DNA of 7,326 bases from Erysipelotrichaceae bacterium UBA4808 (GCA_002402585.1 DHGC01000102.1:1-7326), one strand, 5' to 3'. Positions 1-6,495 are shown, counted from the stretch's first letter. Notes: a model not told the origin generated them from the sequence alone. Program-made: numbers and translations.

Positions 1-107
1 ACCTCTTGATCTATGAGAAAGCCTTCCAAGCCAGTGCACGTGTCATGAATGCCATGGATGAGGTTTTGGATACCATCATCAACCGCATGGGATTGGTAGG
101 ACGTTAA
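1..107 (+). CDS. flgK: FlgK, hook-filament junction protein 1 (3' end only)
   Basis: Only the last 34 full codons are present, read in the frame beginning at base 3 and ending with TAA at 105-107. The residues include YEKAFQASARVMNAMDEVLD and finish INRMGLVGR. This is the conserved C-terminal D0 helix of FlgK, which packs with the N-terminal helix at the hook-filament junction; the motif of a tyrosine-containing helix followed by a short Gly-Arg tail is very typical of the family. FlgK is exported through the flagellar type III apparatus and sits between the hook and FlgL. One base separates its stop from the flgL start, and the flgL ribosome binding site (AGGA, 98-101) lies inside its last codons, so the two are probably translated from one mRNA. 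The identification is firm for such a short fragment. Confidence 0.93.
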   Translation, partial: LLIYEKAFQASARVMNAMDEVLDTIINRMGLVGR

Positions 108-108
108 G

Positions 109-1080
109 ATGCGCATCACACAGAAAAACATCCAACGTGCTTACTTGAATAATCTTCATCGCAATATGAAACAACTCGCGACCTCCAATGAACGCATGAG
201 CAGCGGACGTCGACTCAATCGTGTCAGTGACAATGTCAGTGATGCGCAACGTGCCTTAACCGTACGGGATAAACTCCAACGCTCCGAACAATACCTTCGC
301 AACATTGATAAGCTTCAACTTGATCTTAACGGTCAAGAAACCAGTTTGATGCAGATGAATGAAATCATAGCCCGTGCACAAAGTTTGTTGGTCAATGCGA
401 AGAGCGATACCAATGGGCCGAGTGAACGATCGATTCTTGCGAAAGAACTCGATTACCTCAGTGAGAGCATCGTTCAATTGATGAATGTCCAAGGTGTTGA
501 TCGTCCTGTCTTCGCTGGCATCGATGGAAAAACACCCATTGTACTTGGGGATGGGGTTGTTTCGATTCATGACCTCGATGTGGATACACTTGTCACAGCT
601 GATGCTACAGATAAAATAATAGGCCAATACATCGATATCGGTCTAGGACTTCAATTTAATGGGACAGAAGTTAAAGCCAGTAGTGTCGTTCGCAGTGATA
701 CCTCACCATTAGAAATCCTCGGATACGGTGTGGATAGCGGAACACCCAACAACCTTATCCGTGTCTTTCAAGAATTGAGTAAAGGCCTAAAAGATAATGA
801 CCTTAGTGGGTTTGATTCACTCAGTAAAAAAGTTAGCTTGGCACACGATCGACTCCTGGTTTCACTTACCGATCTTGGGGCACGGAATGCTTATCTGGAT
901 AACACCAAAAATCGTATGGAGATTGATCAACTTCAACTCACTGAAATGCAGAATAAACTGGAAGCAGTCGATATTGAATCCGAACTCATTCAAAATAAAA
1001 GCCTTGAACTGACTTGGCAAGTCAGTTTGCAGTTAGGCTCTAAAGTCTTACCGATGTCCATCTTTGATTTCATCCGCTAA
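109..1080 (+). CDS. flgL: FlgL, hook-filament junction protein 2
   Basis: This 323-residue protein has a flagellin-like layout. An N-terminal D0/D1 helical region (about residues 1-100) starts MRITQKNI and carries the flagellin-type segment SSGRRLNRVSDNVSDAQRAL. A variable beta-rich middle (about 125-200) follows, then a C-terminal helical region (about 245-323) with LGARNAYLDNTKNRME and the ending SIFDFIR, equivalent to the SLLDFL-type ending of other FlgL proteins. Length is close to the usual size of about 300 residues. FlgL forms the second ring of the hook-filament junction outside the cell, between FlgK and flagellin, after export through the flagellar secretion channel. The ATG at 109 is preceded 7 bases upstream by AGGA and fits the family N-terminus exactly. 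It follows flgK by one base and precedes a DUF6470-like gene by nine, the order known in Bacillus. Confidence 0.96.
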   Translation: MRITQKNIQRAYLNNLHRNMKQLATSNERMSSGRRLNRVSDNVSDAQRALTVRDKLQRSEQYLRNIDKLQLDLNGQETSLMQMNEIIARAQSLLVNAKSDTNGPSERSILAKELDYLSESIVQLMNVQGVDRPVFAGIDGKTPIVLGDGVVSIHDLDVDTLVTADATDKIIGQYIDIGLGLQFNGTEVKASSVVRSDTSPLEILGYGVDSGTPNNLIRVFQELSKGLKDNDLSGFDSLSKKVSLAHDRLLVSLTDLGARNAYLDNTKNRMEIDQLQLTEMQNKLEAVDIESELIQNKSLELTWQVSLQLGSKVLPMSIFDFIR

Positions 1081-1086
1081 GGAGGG
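1079..1086 (+). promoter_or_regulatory. Strong Shine-Dalgarno site of the DUF6470-like gene, within a possible small hairpin
   Basis: AAGGAGGG lies 3 bases before the ATG at 1090 and overlaps the flgL stop codon. It is the strongest ribosome binding site in the window. The surrounding RNA could pair TTCAT (1069-1073) with ATGAA (1090-1094), continued by GAT (1066-1068) with ATC (1097-1099) across a two-base bulge. That would place the GGAGGG in a 16-base loop and the start codon in the stem. The stem is short and AT-rich, so its stability is uncertain; the Shine-Dalgarno call itself is secure. Confidence 0.75.
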
Positions 1087-1089
1087 AAA

Positions 1090-1527
1090 ATGAACAATCT
1101 TTTAAAAATCACGACCAAGCCAATCAAGATTGCGATCAAAATTGAAAAAGGTCGCTACATTGAAACACAGGTTCCAAAGTTGAAAGCGAATCGGATTCGT
1201 CAAAGCGCACCGATACAGAAGCTGAAACCAAGCCAAGAAATACCTGTTTACGGTCAACAGAATGCATCGCACAAACCAGTTGAACAAAACATTCAGTCCC
1301 ACTTGAATGAACGCATGGAAACCCATGAGCTCGATGTCGTACCTTACATGGATGTGCAAAGTTCTCAGCTCCGTTTAGAACCTAAGCAAGTCATGAAAGA
1401 ACGCATCCTAAGCTATCATCCATCGGAACTTGAATTTGAGGTTCAACAGTATCCTGAAATACGTTTTGATTATCAAGGGGAACCCATCTACGTTCCTGCC
1501 CGTTCAAATCCTGAACTTAAAAAATAG
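1090..1527 (+). CDS. DUF6470/YviE-like protein of unknown function
   Basis: The product has 145 residues, no signal peptide and no membrane segment. It is rich in Lys, Gln, Glu and Pro. The N-terminal 45 residues are basic, followed by a charged polar middle (SHLNERMETHELD) and a C-terminal part with alternating hydrophobic residues suggestive of beta strands. The end, VQQYPEIRFDYQGEPIYVPA, resembles the C-terminus of Bacillus YviE as I remember it (QYP, alternating strand residues, then a Glu-Pro-containing tail). Position between flgL and fliW is the other main argument, because DUF6470 proteins are repeatedly found there. Their biochemical role is not established to my knowledge, though conserved location points to filament assembly or flagellin control. 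It is somewhat shorter than YviE. The start has a very strong ribosome binding site and no competing upstream start. Confidence 0.7.
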   Translation: MNNLLKITTKPIKIAIKIEKGRYIETQVPKLKANRIRQSAPIQKLKPSQEIPVYGQQNASHKPVEQNIQSHLNERMETHELDVVPYMDVQSSQLRLEPKQVMKERILSYHPSELEFEVQQYPEIRFDYQGEPIYVPARSNPELKK

Positions 1528-1534
1528 AGGTCTT

Positions 1535-1954
1535 ATGAACATCCAAACCAAATACTTCGGAACGCTTGAGATTCAAGCCGAAACCATCATTGAATTTATT
1601 CAACCTATCTATGGTTTTGAAGATTGCCATCGCTATACTTTATTGGCCGATGAAGAACTTGGATCCGATCTGATGTGGCTTCAAGGCATCGATCAACCTG
1701 AAGTTTGTTTCATGGTGGCGAATCCTTCAACGCTTTTTCCTGAAGTTTCTTTTCAATTGAAAGCTACTGAAAAGGAATTGTTGAAAGTTAACGATACCAA
1801 GGACATTGATGTTTTATGCATCGTGAGCTTAGGCGAACAATTCAGTGACTCCACAGTGAATCTGAAGAGTCCCTTGTTATTCAGTCCTGAACACAACCTG
1901 GGGATGCAATGTATTTTAGACCAAGATCTTCCTTTGAAAGCAATGTTGGCCTAG
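1535..1954 (+). CDS. fliW: FliW, flagellar assembly factor and CsrA antagonist
   Basis: The product has 139 residues, matching the usual 140-150. The N-terminus MNIQTKYFGTLEIQAETIIE matches the FliW pattern of TKYFG followed by a short strand and an Ile-rich segment. The middle has YGFED (about 26-30), the counterpart of the family IPGFE turn, and FMVANPSTLFPEVSF (59-73) corresponds to the family F-x-x-x-NP-x-x-F-F motif. The C-terminal half has EQFSDSTVNLKSPLLFSPE, equivalent to the STANLLAPIV region. In Bacillus subtilis FliW binds flagellin and CsrA alternately: free flagellin releases CsrA to block hag translation. It sits immediately before csrA, one base apart, as in Bacillus. The reading frame opens further upstream with TTG at 1430, but ATG 1535 fits the family start and has AGAGG 4 bases ahead. 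The change from IPGF to IYGF is a mild oddity. Confidence 0.93.
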   Translation: MNIQTKYFGTLEIQAETIIEFIQPIYGFEDCHRYTLLADEELGSDLMWLQGIDQPEVCFMVANPSTLFPEVSFQLKATEKELLKVNDTKDIDVLCIVSLGEQFSDSTVNLKSPLLFSPEHNLGMQCILDQDLPLKAMLA

Positions 1955-1955
1955 T

Positions 1956-2198
1956 ATGTTAGTTTTATCACGTAAAGAGAAAGAATCCATTCTGATTGGG
2001 GATGGCATAGAAATCATCATCCAAGAAATTGGGAAAGACAATGTTCGTATCGCAATCATCGCACCCAACGATGTAAAGATCCTTCGCAAAGAGTTATTAG
2101 AAAACGTCAAAGATGAAAATCGCAGTGCTCAGATCCAAGCTGATCCGATCGCACTTAAAGCGTTACTAAGACAACGTAAACACAATGCGTCCAAATGA
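1956..2198 (+). CDS. csrA: CsrA, carbon storage/translational regulator
   Basis: The 80-residue protein opens MLVLSRKEKESILIGDGIEI, the hallmark first beta strands of CsrA, with Leu4 and Arg6 in the RNA-binding strand. The second RNA-contacting segment, VKILRKELLENV (40-51), retains Arg44. Asn55, reported as important for FliW contact in Bacillus CsrA, is also present. CsrA is a homodimer that binds GGA in RNA hairpins, typically over ribosome binding sites; in Bacillus its main target is the flagellin leader. No Shine-Dalgarno sequence is visible ahead of the ATG, and the fliW stop ends one base before it, so translation by re-initiation after fliW is likely and would tie the two levels together. 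The tail after residue 57 is slightly long and polar, and its last codons overlap the next gene by 14 bases. Confidence 0.97.
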   Translation: MLVLSRKEKESILIGDGIEIIIQEIGKDNVRIAIIAPNDVKILRKELLENVKDENRSAQIQADPIALKALLRQRKHNASK

Positions 2199-2511
2199 AC
2201 TGAAACATGTGTTGTTTGAACAGTATGAACACTTGAGTCTCAGTGCTTTGAACGCTGAACCAGAAGATCTACTTATCATTCTAAATGAACGCGAACAAAT
2301 AAAACAAAGAATCGATGAACTTGACTTTGATTTGGATGATGACCTTAACCACATCATTGAACGTATCCAAGTCATCGATGCATTGATTCTTCAACAGCTG
2401 GAGCAGTGGCGATTAGCCGCTCAAGAAGCTTTAGAGACCAGCAAACGCTTAAAGCAGATTTCGCAATACTTTATGCCCAGTGAAAATATCGATATTGAAC
2501 GCAAGGGTTAA
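2185..2511 (+). CDS. Small helical protein, probable FliT-like flagellar chaperone
   Basis: The 108-residue product is acidic, cytosolic and almost wholly predicted helical from its residue pattern. FliT-type features are the opening with a Tyr in the first helix (EQYEHLSLSAL), then EDLLIILNEREQIKQRIDEL (27-46), matching the family pattern of leucines followed by ERE and a basic/hydrophobic helix. A long helix (about 50-93) and a short tail with SQYFMPSENID follow; Bacillus FliT also ends in a Tyr-containing tail. FliT binds FliD as an export chaperone, and the gene lies directly before fliD, 12 bases away. The start overlaps the end of csrA by 14 bases and lacks a clear ribosome binding site, so translational coupling to csrA is likely. 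FliT-family sequences diverge strongly, so the family call rests on size, helix pattern and position. Another helical flagellar chaperone such as an FlgN relative is possible. Confidence 0.66.
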   Translation: MRPNELKHVLFEQYEHLSLSALNAEPEDLLIILNEREQIKQRIDELDFDLDDDLNHIIERIQVIDALILQQLEQWRLAAQEALETSKRLKQISQYFMPSENIDIERKG

Positions 2512-2523
2512 GAAAGGAGCGCC

Positions 2524-4878
2524 ATGGCCAGCATAAACAATACAAACAGTTATGGAAGATCCGGAACACTTGGTTTAGCTTCGGGTATCGACAGTGAGAG
2601 TGTCATTGATAACATGATGGCTGCGATGCAAAACAAGATTGACAAGCAAAAAGCCATTCGCCAACAGATTCTTTGGAAACAGAACATCTACCGCGATGTG
2701 ACGAGCGAACTCCTAACGATGCAGCGCAATTTCTTAAACAGCTTGAATCCGAGTACGAACTTAAGGTCTTCGAGTCTTTATGTCAATCAAACCGTCCATG
2801 TCAGTGGAACATCACTAAAAGCTTCGTCATTAGTCCCAAACAATCCACCTTTAACCATTGAATCGATTTCACAATTGGCGACTGGCAAAGTCGTACGTTC
2901 TGGTGAAAGATTAAGTAAAGATATTCAAGTGAATGTGGATATCACTAAATTGAATGAGACGCTTAAAGTGGACTTCAATCTGGATGGCATCACCAAATCC
3001 ATCGCCTTACGAGGTGCAAGTGAAGCAGAAGTTCTATCCAATCTCGAAATTGATCTAAACCAAACATTTGGCTCCGGTATTGTGGTCACGAGTGATGGAA
3101 AAATCACAACCCTCAATCAACGTGAACTTAAAATAAATGGGACAAGGGATGCGCTTGCCATGCTTGGTTTGAGTCAAAGTGTATCCAATACCTTAGATCT
3201 ATCAAAGAAACTATCCGATTTGAATCTTTCACAAGCACTTATCGGAAATACCTTCACCTTTACAATCAATAACATCGACTTCAGCTTTGACGGAAGTGCG
3301 ACAATGAGTGAAGTCATCGCACGTGTCAATCAAAGTGAAGCTGGAGTTCAATTGCGGTATTCCAACTTAGAGGATTCTTTTCATCTGACAAGTAAAACCT
3401 TGGGTTCGGGTGTTGCGCTCAACTTTGAAGATAAAGCGGGCAATCTATTAGGCTCTCTGTTTGGAAGAGATAATTTATCTTCGGTAGAGAATACATCGCT
3501 TAATCTGAATCGACTCACTTCTGTTGGAAGTTCCTTAGATGGCTTTACCGGTGGTAATTTCAAACTAACAATCAATGGTAAAGAAGAAACCATAACGCTT
3601 GCGGAAGGAAGCTATGATCAAACCTCCGCACTCAGTGCTTTAAACCAACAGCTCTCTGATAAATTTGGTGTTGATTCAATTAAAATCTCGCATGATGGAT
3701 TTCAATATATATTTGAGACTGATCGTGCAGTATCCTTCACAAGTACGGAAGGGTTGAACGCCTTGATGGGTTTCACCACACAGTCCACAGCCATTCAAAT
3801 GGATCACAAACTCTCCGATGCAGGCTTGTCAGGAACTATAAACATCAATGGAATGAGCATCGATTTATCCGCACTGAACACATTCCAAGATTTAAGTGAT
3901 CAACTTTCACTTCAAGGCTTAACCCTGTCCATTGATGCTGGTAAACTCACCTTTAGCAGTAACGTATCCCTCGTGATTAATGGGGATACAAATACGATGA
4001 ATGCGTTATTTGGTAATGAAACGATCACATTCAAGGCGAACACCAATACAAGTCTTGTAGAAGATGGAAAGAATGCTCGTTTTAGTATCGGTGGAACGGT
4101 TTATGAACGAAACACCAACAACTTCAATCTGAATGGCTACGCGATTCAACTGACTTCCACCAGCACTGAAGCCATAAACATTCACTCAGAAAACAATGTG
4201 GATGCGGTTGTGGATTCACTCCAAAAGTTTGTGGGTGCCTACAATGCGATCATCGATAAAGTGAATGCCTTGGTTCAAGCCAAGGCAGAGTATCGTGATT
4301 TTCCACCGTTGACGGATACGCAAAAAGAGGCAATGAGTGAAAAAGAAGTCGAACAATGGGAAATCAAAGCCAAAGAAGGCCTGGTTCGTAACGATACGGT
4401 TTTAAGCAGTTTGCTCAGTGAGTTGAGAACAGCACTCTCGACGCCCGTTACGGGATCGAAGTTGAGCCTATTAGATTTGGGGATCACCAGTTCGAACTAC
4501 GCGGATCGAGGCAAACTCACCATCGATGAGACAAAATTAAAAAGTGTCTTGAACACGCGTGCAGATGAGGTTCAACACTTGATGACCTCTGAGGATGGTT
4601 TAATTGAACGTTTCAATACACGTCTTGATGGCTATGTACGATCCACCTTCACTAACCCAGGTCGCTTGGTTTCCTTAGCAGGTTTAGCCAATACGGTATC
4701 TGCTACCAAGAATAATCTGAACGATCGCATCACCAGCATCGATGCGACTGTGAAACGTCTTCAAGCTCTGTATGAAACCCAACGTGAGCGTTACTGGAAA
4801 CAGTTCACCAGTTTAGAAAAAGCCATCAGTCAAATGAATTCACAGAGCAGTTGGTTGAGCCAACAATTAGGACAATAG
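2524..4878 (+). CDS. fliD: FliD, filament cap protein (expanded)
   Basis: The N-terminal FliD_N domain (about 13-110) contains SGTLGLASGIDSESVID and the coiled-coil-forming stretch with KQKAIRQQILWKQNIYRDV. The C-terminal FliD_C domain (about 538-784) contains YRDFPPLTDTQKEAMSEKE, the motif LGITSSNYADRGKLTID and a final helical segment ending MNSQSSWLSQQLGQ. FliD forms a pentamer-type cap at the filament tip and promotes flagellin insertion outside the cell. At 784 residues it is far longer than typical (Bacillus subtilis is about 500). The extra length lies between residues 130 and 500, in tandem degenerate beta-rich modules that expose variable outer domains. The ATG at 2524 has AAAGGAG 4 bases upstream and the family N-terminus. 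fliS follows after two bases; the FliT-like gene precedes it by 12. Confidence 0.96.
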   Translation: MASINNTNSYGRSGTLGLASGIDSESVIDNMMAAMQNKIDKQKAIRQQILWKQNIYRDVTSELLTMQRNFLNSLNPSTNLRSSSLYVNQTVHVSGTSLKASSLVPNNPPLTIESISQLATGKVVRSGERLSKDIQVNVDITKLNETLKVDFNLDGITKSIALRGASEAEVLSNLEIDLNQTFGSGIVVTSDGKITTLNQRELKINGTRDALAMLGLSQSVSNTLDLSKKLSDLNLSQALIGNTFTFTINNIDFSFDGSATMSEVIARVNQSEAGVQLRYSNLEDSFHLTSKTLGSGVALNFEDKAGNLLGSLFGRDNLSSVENTSLNLNRLTSVGSSLDGFTGGNFKLTINGKEETITLAEGSYDQTSALSALNQQLSDKFGVDSIKISHDGFQYIFETDRAVSFTSTEGLNALMGFTTQSTAIQMDHKLSDAGLSGTININGMSIDLSALNTFQDLSDQLSLQGLTLSIDAGKLTFSSNVSLVINGDTNTMNALFGNETITFKANTNTSLVEDGKNARFSIGGTVYERNTNNFNLNGYAIQLTSTSTEAINIHSENNVDAVVDSLQKFVGAYNAIIDKVNALVQAKAEYRDFPPLTDTQKEAMSEKEVEQWEIKAKEGLVRNDTVLSSLLSELRTALSTPVTGSKLSLLDLGITSSNYADRGKLTIDETKLKSVLNTRADEVQHLMTSEDGLIERFNTRLDGYVRSTFTNPGRLVSLAGLANTVSATKNNLNDRITSIDATVKRLQALYETQRERYWKQFTSLEKAISQMNSQSSWLSQQLGQ
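2917..4014 (+). repeat. Four degenerate tandem modules coded within fliD
   Basis: Protein-level repeats, not DNA identity. Each unit has a strand with an Asn-Gly/Asn turn, a helix, one or more strands and an end of Leu-x-Gly type. Module 1 (residues about 132-217) ends DALAMLGLS. Module 2 (240-314) has FTINNIDFSF and ends LLGSLFG. Module 3 (343-416) has KLTINGKEETITL and ends LNALMGF. Module 4 (436-497) has TININGMSIDL and ends MNALFG. Linkers also match: KKLSDLNLSQAL (229-240) before module 2 and HKLSDAGLSGTI (428-439) before module 4. Module 2 resembles the flagellin hook IN motif known in FliD and hook-associated proteins. Module 1 is the least convincing. Confidence 0.6.
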
Positions 4879-4880
4879 AT

Positions 4881-5252
4881 ATGAGCAATCCTTATGCAAG
4901 TTACCAAGCCCAAGCCATTCAAACCATGACAGCGGGTGAAATGATCAATGCTCTTTACGAAGGTTTGATCAAACAAATCAATTTTGCGATCGTACACATG
5001 GATGAACAATCCATTGCGGATTCGCACCAAGCTTTAATCAAAGCTCAAGATATCGTTGCCTATTTGCACCAAACCTTGAACATGGAAATACCTGTCAGTC
5101 AGTCGATTGCGCCTTACTACATTTTTTTCCAAGATCAATTGATCCTAGCAAATCTTAAAAAAGACAAGCATATTTTAGAAGACATATTACCGCTCGTCAT
5201 CCAACTTCGCGATGTTTTCAATCAAGCCGATCGCATGAGTCGGGCACGTTAG
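4881..5252 (+). CDS. fliS: FliS, flagellin export chaperone
   Basis: The product is a 123-residue all-helical protein of normal FliS length. The start MSNPYASYQAQAIQTMTAGE carries the FliS pattern of a Tyr-containing N-terminal cap followed by a threonine/alanine-rich turn, then EMINALYEGLIKQINFAI corresponds to the first core helix (family E-L-x-x-x-L-Y-D/E-G). KAQDIVAYLHQTLNMEI (54-70) matches the family second helix, and ILEDILPLVIQLRDVFNQA (101-119) the last. FliS binds the C-terminus of unpolymerised flagellin in the cytosol, prevents early assembly and delivers it to the export gate; it also contacts FliW in some systems. The frame extends upstream to a TTG at 4851 inside fliD, but ATG 4881 begins two bases after the fliD stop, has AGGA 8 bases ahead and gives the family N-terminus. 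The usual C-terminal Trp-Glu is replaced by Phe-Asn. Confidence 0.95.
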   Translation: MSNPYASYQAQAIQTMTAGEMINALYEGLIKQINFAIVHMDEQSIADSHQALIKAQDIVAYLHQTLNMEIPVSQSIAPYYIFFQDQLILANLKKDKHILEDILPLVIQLRDVFNQADRMSRAR

Positions 5253-5269
5253 TTTACGGTTTTTTACGG
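5253..5269 (+). repeat. Short direct repeat TTTACGG in the fliS to EAL-HDOD gap
   Basis: TTTACGG occurs at 5253-5259 and again at 5263-5269, separated by TTT, so the period is 10 bases. The second copy runs into GGGGA (5268-5272), the likely ribosome binding site of the next gene, 7 bases before its ATG. It may be a small duplication or a site for a factor reading one helical turn. No known operator matches it. Confidence 0.4.
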
Positions 5270-5279
5270 GGAATGTGTA

Positions 5280-6485
5280 ATGGAAGTTTATGTAGGTAGA
5301 CAACCCATTTTTGATCGACACAATGAAGTATTTGGGTACGAATTGTTATATCGAAGAAGCATGAATAACTTTTATGAAGGCGTTGATGGAAACCAAGCAA
5401 CACGGGATCTTATTTACAATGCCTTTTTTGCGATGCAGATTGATGATCTGACAGAAGGTAAGGTCGGCTTCATTAATTTCACCGATGCGATGGTTCGTGA
5501 TTTGGTTCCTGAAATCTTACCAAAGGAACAACTGATCATCGAAATCCTTGAGAACAGCGTTGTTGATCAAGATTTGATTCAAGCCTGTAAAAGTTTAAAA
5601 GCGAAGGGTTATGTATTAGCACTCGATGATTTCGTTTTAAATCCATCCTTTGAGCCTTTGCTTGAACTTGTCGATATCATCAAAATCGAATTTCCGAATG
5701 TATCGTTCGATACACAACGAAATTTGATAAACAAATATAAGCATAAGATACGGTTCTTGGCGGAACGTCTTGAAACGCGTGAGGAGTTTAATGTGGCTCT
5801 GCAGATGGGTTACGATTACTTCCAAGGCTTCTTCTTTAGTAAACCCGTCATCTATAAACAGAATGATATTGGGGTCTTGAATACAAGTATTCTGAACATC
5901 ATCCATCAATTACGAACCTTGGATCCGGATTATGTTCGTATTGCACACGCTGTGGAATTGGATGTAGGCCTATCCTACAAAGTTATCCGACTCTCGAATA
6001 CAATCTCCTTTGGAGCTCGTTATTCAATCCGCTCAGTTCACCAAGCCTTGATTCGTATTGGTATCCTTGAGTTGAGACGGTGGTTCAATGTGCTCTTGTT
6101 AAAGGACCTACAACAGGTTGAGAATCATGAGCTTATCAAGCAAGCATTGGTTCGTGCGCATCTGATGGAAAGTTTAGCAAACCATTGTGGTTATAAAGAT
6201 CAAAACTTGGATTACCTTTTAACCGGTATGTTTTCATCCATTGATGTCTTGCTTTCTAAACCAATGGAAGATGTCCTCATCGGGATGCCATTGGTCGATT
6301 CGGTTAAAGCAGCTTTAATGGGTGAGGTGAATGATCTCAAACGAGTCTTGGACTTTGTGAAACGTTATGAGCTTATGGATATCAATCCGGAAACATTTGC
6401 TTTCCCAATTGGTAATATTGATCTAACGACCTTCCATGGTCTTTATATTGATGCTTTACGTTGGATCAAGCAAATGGAATTGTAA
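5280..6485 (+). CDS. EAL-HDOD signalling protein, YuxH/PdeH-type c-di-GMP phosphodiesterase candidate
   Basis: The 401-residue cytosolic protein has an N-terminal EAL domain (about 1-190) and a C-terminal HDOD domain (about 197-390), the architecture of Bacillus YuxH (PdeH, about 409 residues). It opens VYVGRQPIFDRHNEVFGYEL, typical of the family; the EAL signature is read as YELL (Glu21). Residues matching the EAL catalytic set are visible: Asn66 (FINF), a Glu in IIEILE (88/91), Asp116-Asp117 (LDDF), Lys135 (IKIEF), Glu162 (AERLE) and Gln182 (QGFFFSKP). The loop after DDF, normally GTGYSS, is replaced by VLNPSF, and the Asp of IKID is Glu. So the metal-binding set looks kept while loop 6 is atypical; activity on c-di-GMP is inferred. 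The HDOD part lacks a catalytic HD pair, as expected. It lies 27 bases after fliS with GGGGA before its ATG, probably the last operon gene, where lowering c-di-GMP would favour swimming. Confidence 0.9.
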   Translation: MEVYVGRQPIFDRHNEVFGYELLYRRSMNNFYEGVDGNQATRDLIYNAFFAMQIDDLTEGKVGFINFTDAMVRDLVPEILPKEQLIIEILENSVVDQDLIQACKSLKAKGYVLALDDFVLNPSFEPLLELVDIIKIEFPNVSFDTQRNLINKYKHKIRFLAERLETREEFNVALQMGYDYFQGFFFSKPVIYKQNDIGVLNTSILNIIHQLRTLDPDYVRIAHAVELDVGLSYKVIRLSNTISFGARYSIRSVHQALIRIGILELRRWFNVLLLKDLQQVENHELIKQALVRAHLMESLANHCGYKDQNLDYLLTGMFSSIDVLLSKPMEDVLIGMPLVDSVKAALMGEVNDLKRVLDFVKRYELMDINPETFAFPIGNIDLTTFHGLYIDALRWIKQMEL

Positions 6486-6495
6486 TCGATTTCAA
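6480..6495. promoter_or_regulatory. cre-like palindromic operator (CcpA/LacI family)
   Basis: TTGTAATCGATTTCAA is an inverted repeat with 7 of 8 base pairs matching around the central CG. The inner 14 bases (6481-6494) fit every position of the Bacillus cre consensus TGWAANCGNTNWCA. It overlaps the stop codon of the EAL-HDOD gene (TAA, 6483-6485) and is centred about 52 bases before the start of transcription predicted from the TATAAT box. Carbon catabolite control of an alpha-glucosidase gene is a usual role for such sites; a local LacI-family maltose regulator is the main alternative because its operators look alike. Confidence 0.6.

Noticed and set aside
256..627. Minus-strand open frame of 123 codons inside flgL
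   Set aside because: It lies wholly antisense to a clearly recognised gene, matches no family I know, and has no promoter or ribosome binding site evident.
1430..1534. Longer fliW reading from a TTG at 1430
   Set aside because: It would overlap the DUF6470-like gene by nearly 100 bases, add residues unlike FliW, and bypass an ATG at 1535 with a ribosome binding site and the family N-terminus.
1646..1653. GCCGATGA resembling a SigD flagellar -10 box in fliW
   Set aside because: The position 15 bases upstream reads CCAT, not TAAA, and the site is inside the coding sequence with no suitable gene start.
4851..4880. Longer fliS reading from a TTG at 4851
   Set aside because: The added residues lie within fliD and are not FliS-like; ATG 4881 gives the conserved start with AGGA at good spacing.
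5226..5233. GCCGATCG resembling a SigD -10 box before the EAL-HDOD gene
   Set aside because: The expected -35 position reads TCGC and the last two bases of the -10 do not match; it is within the fliS coding sequence.
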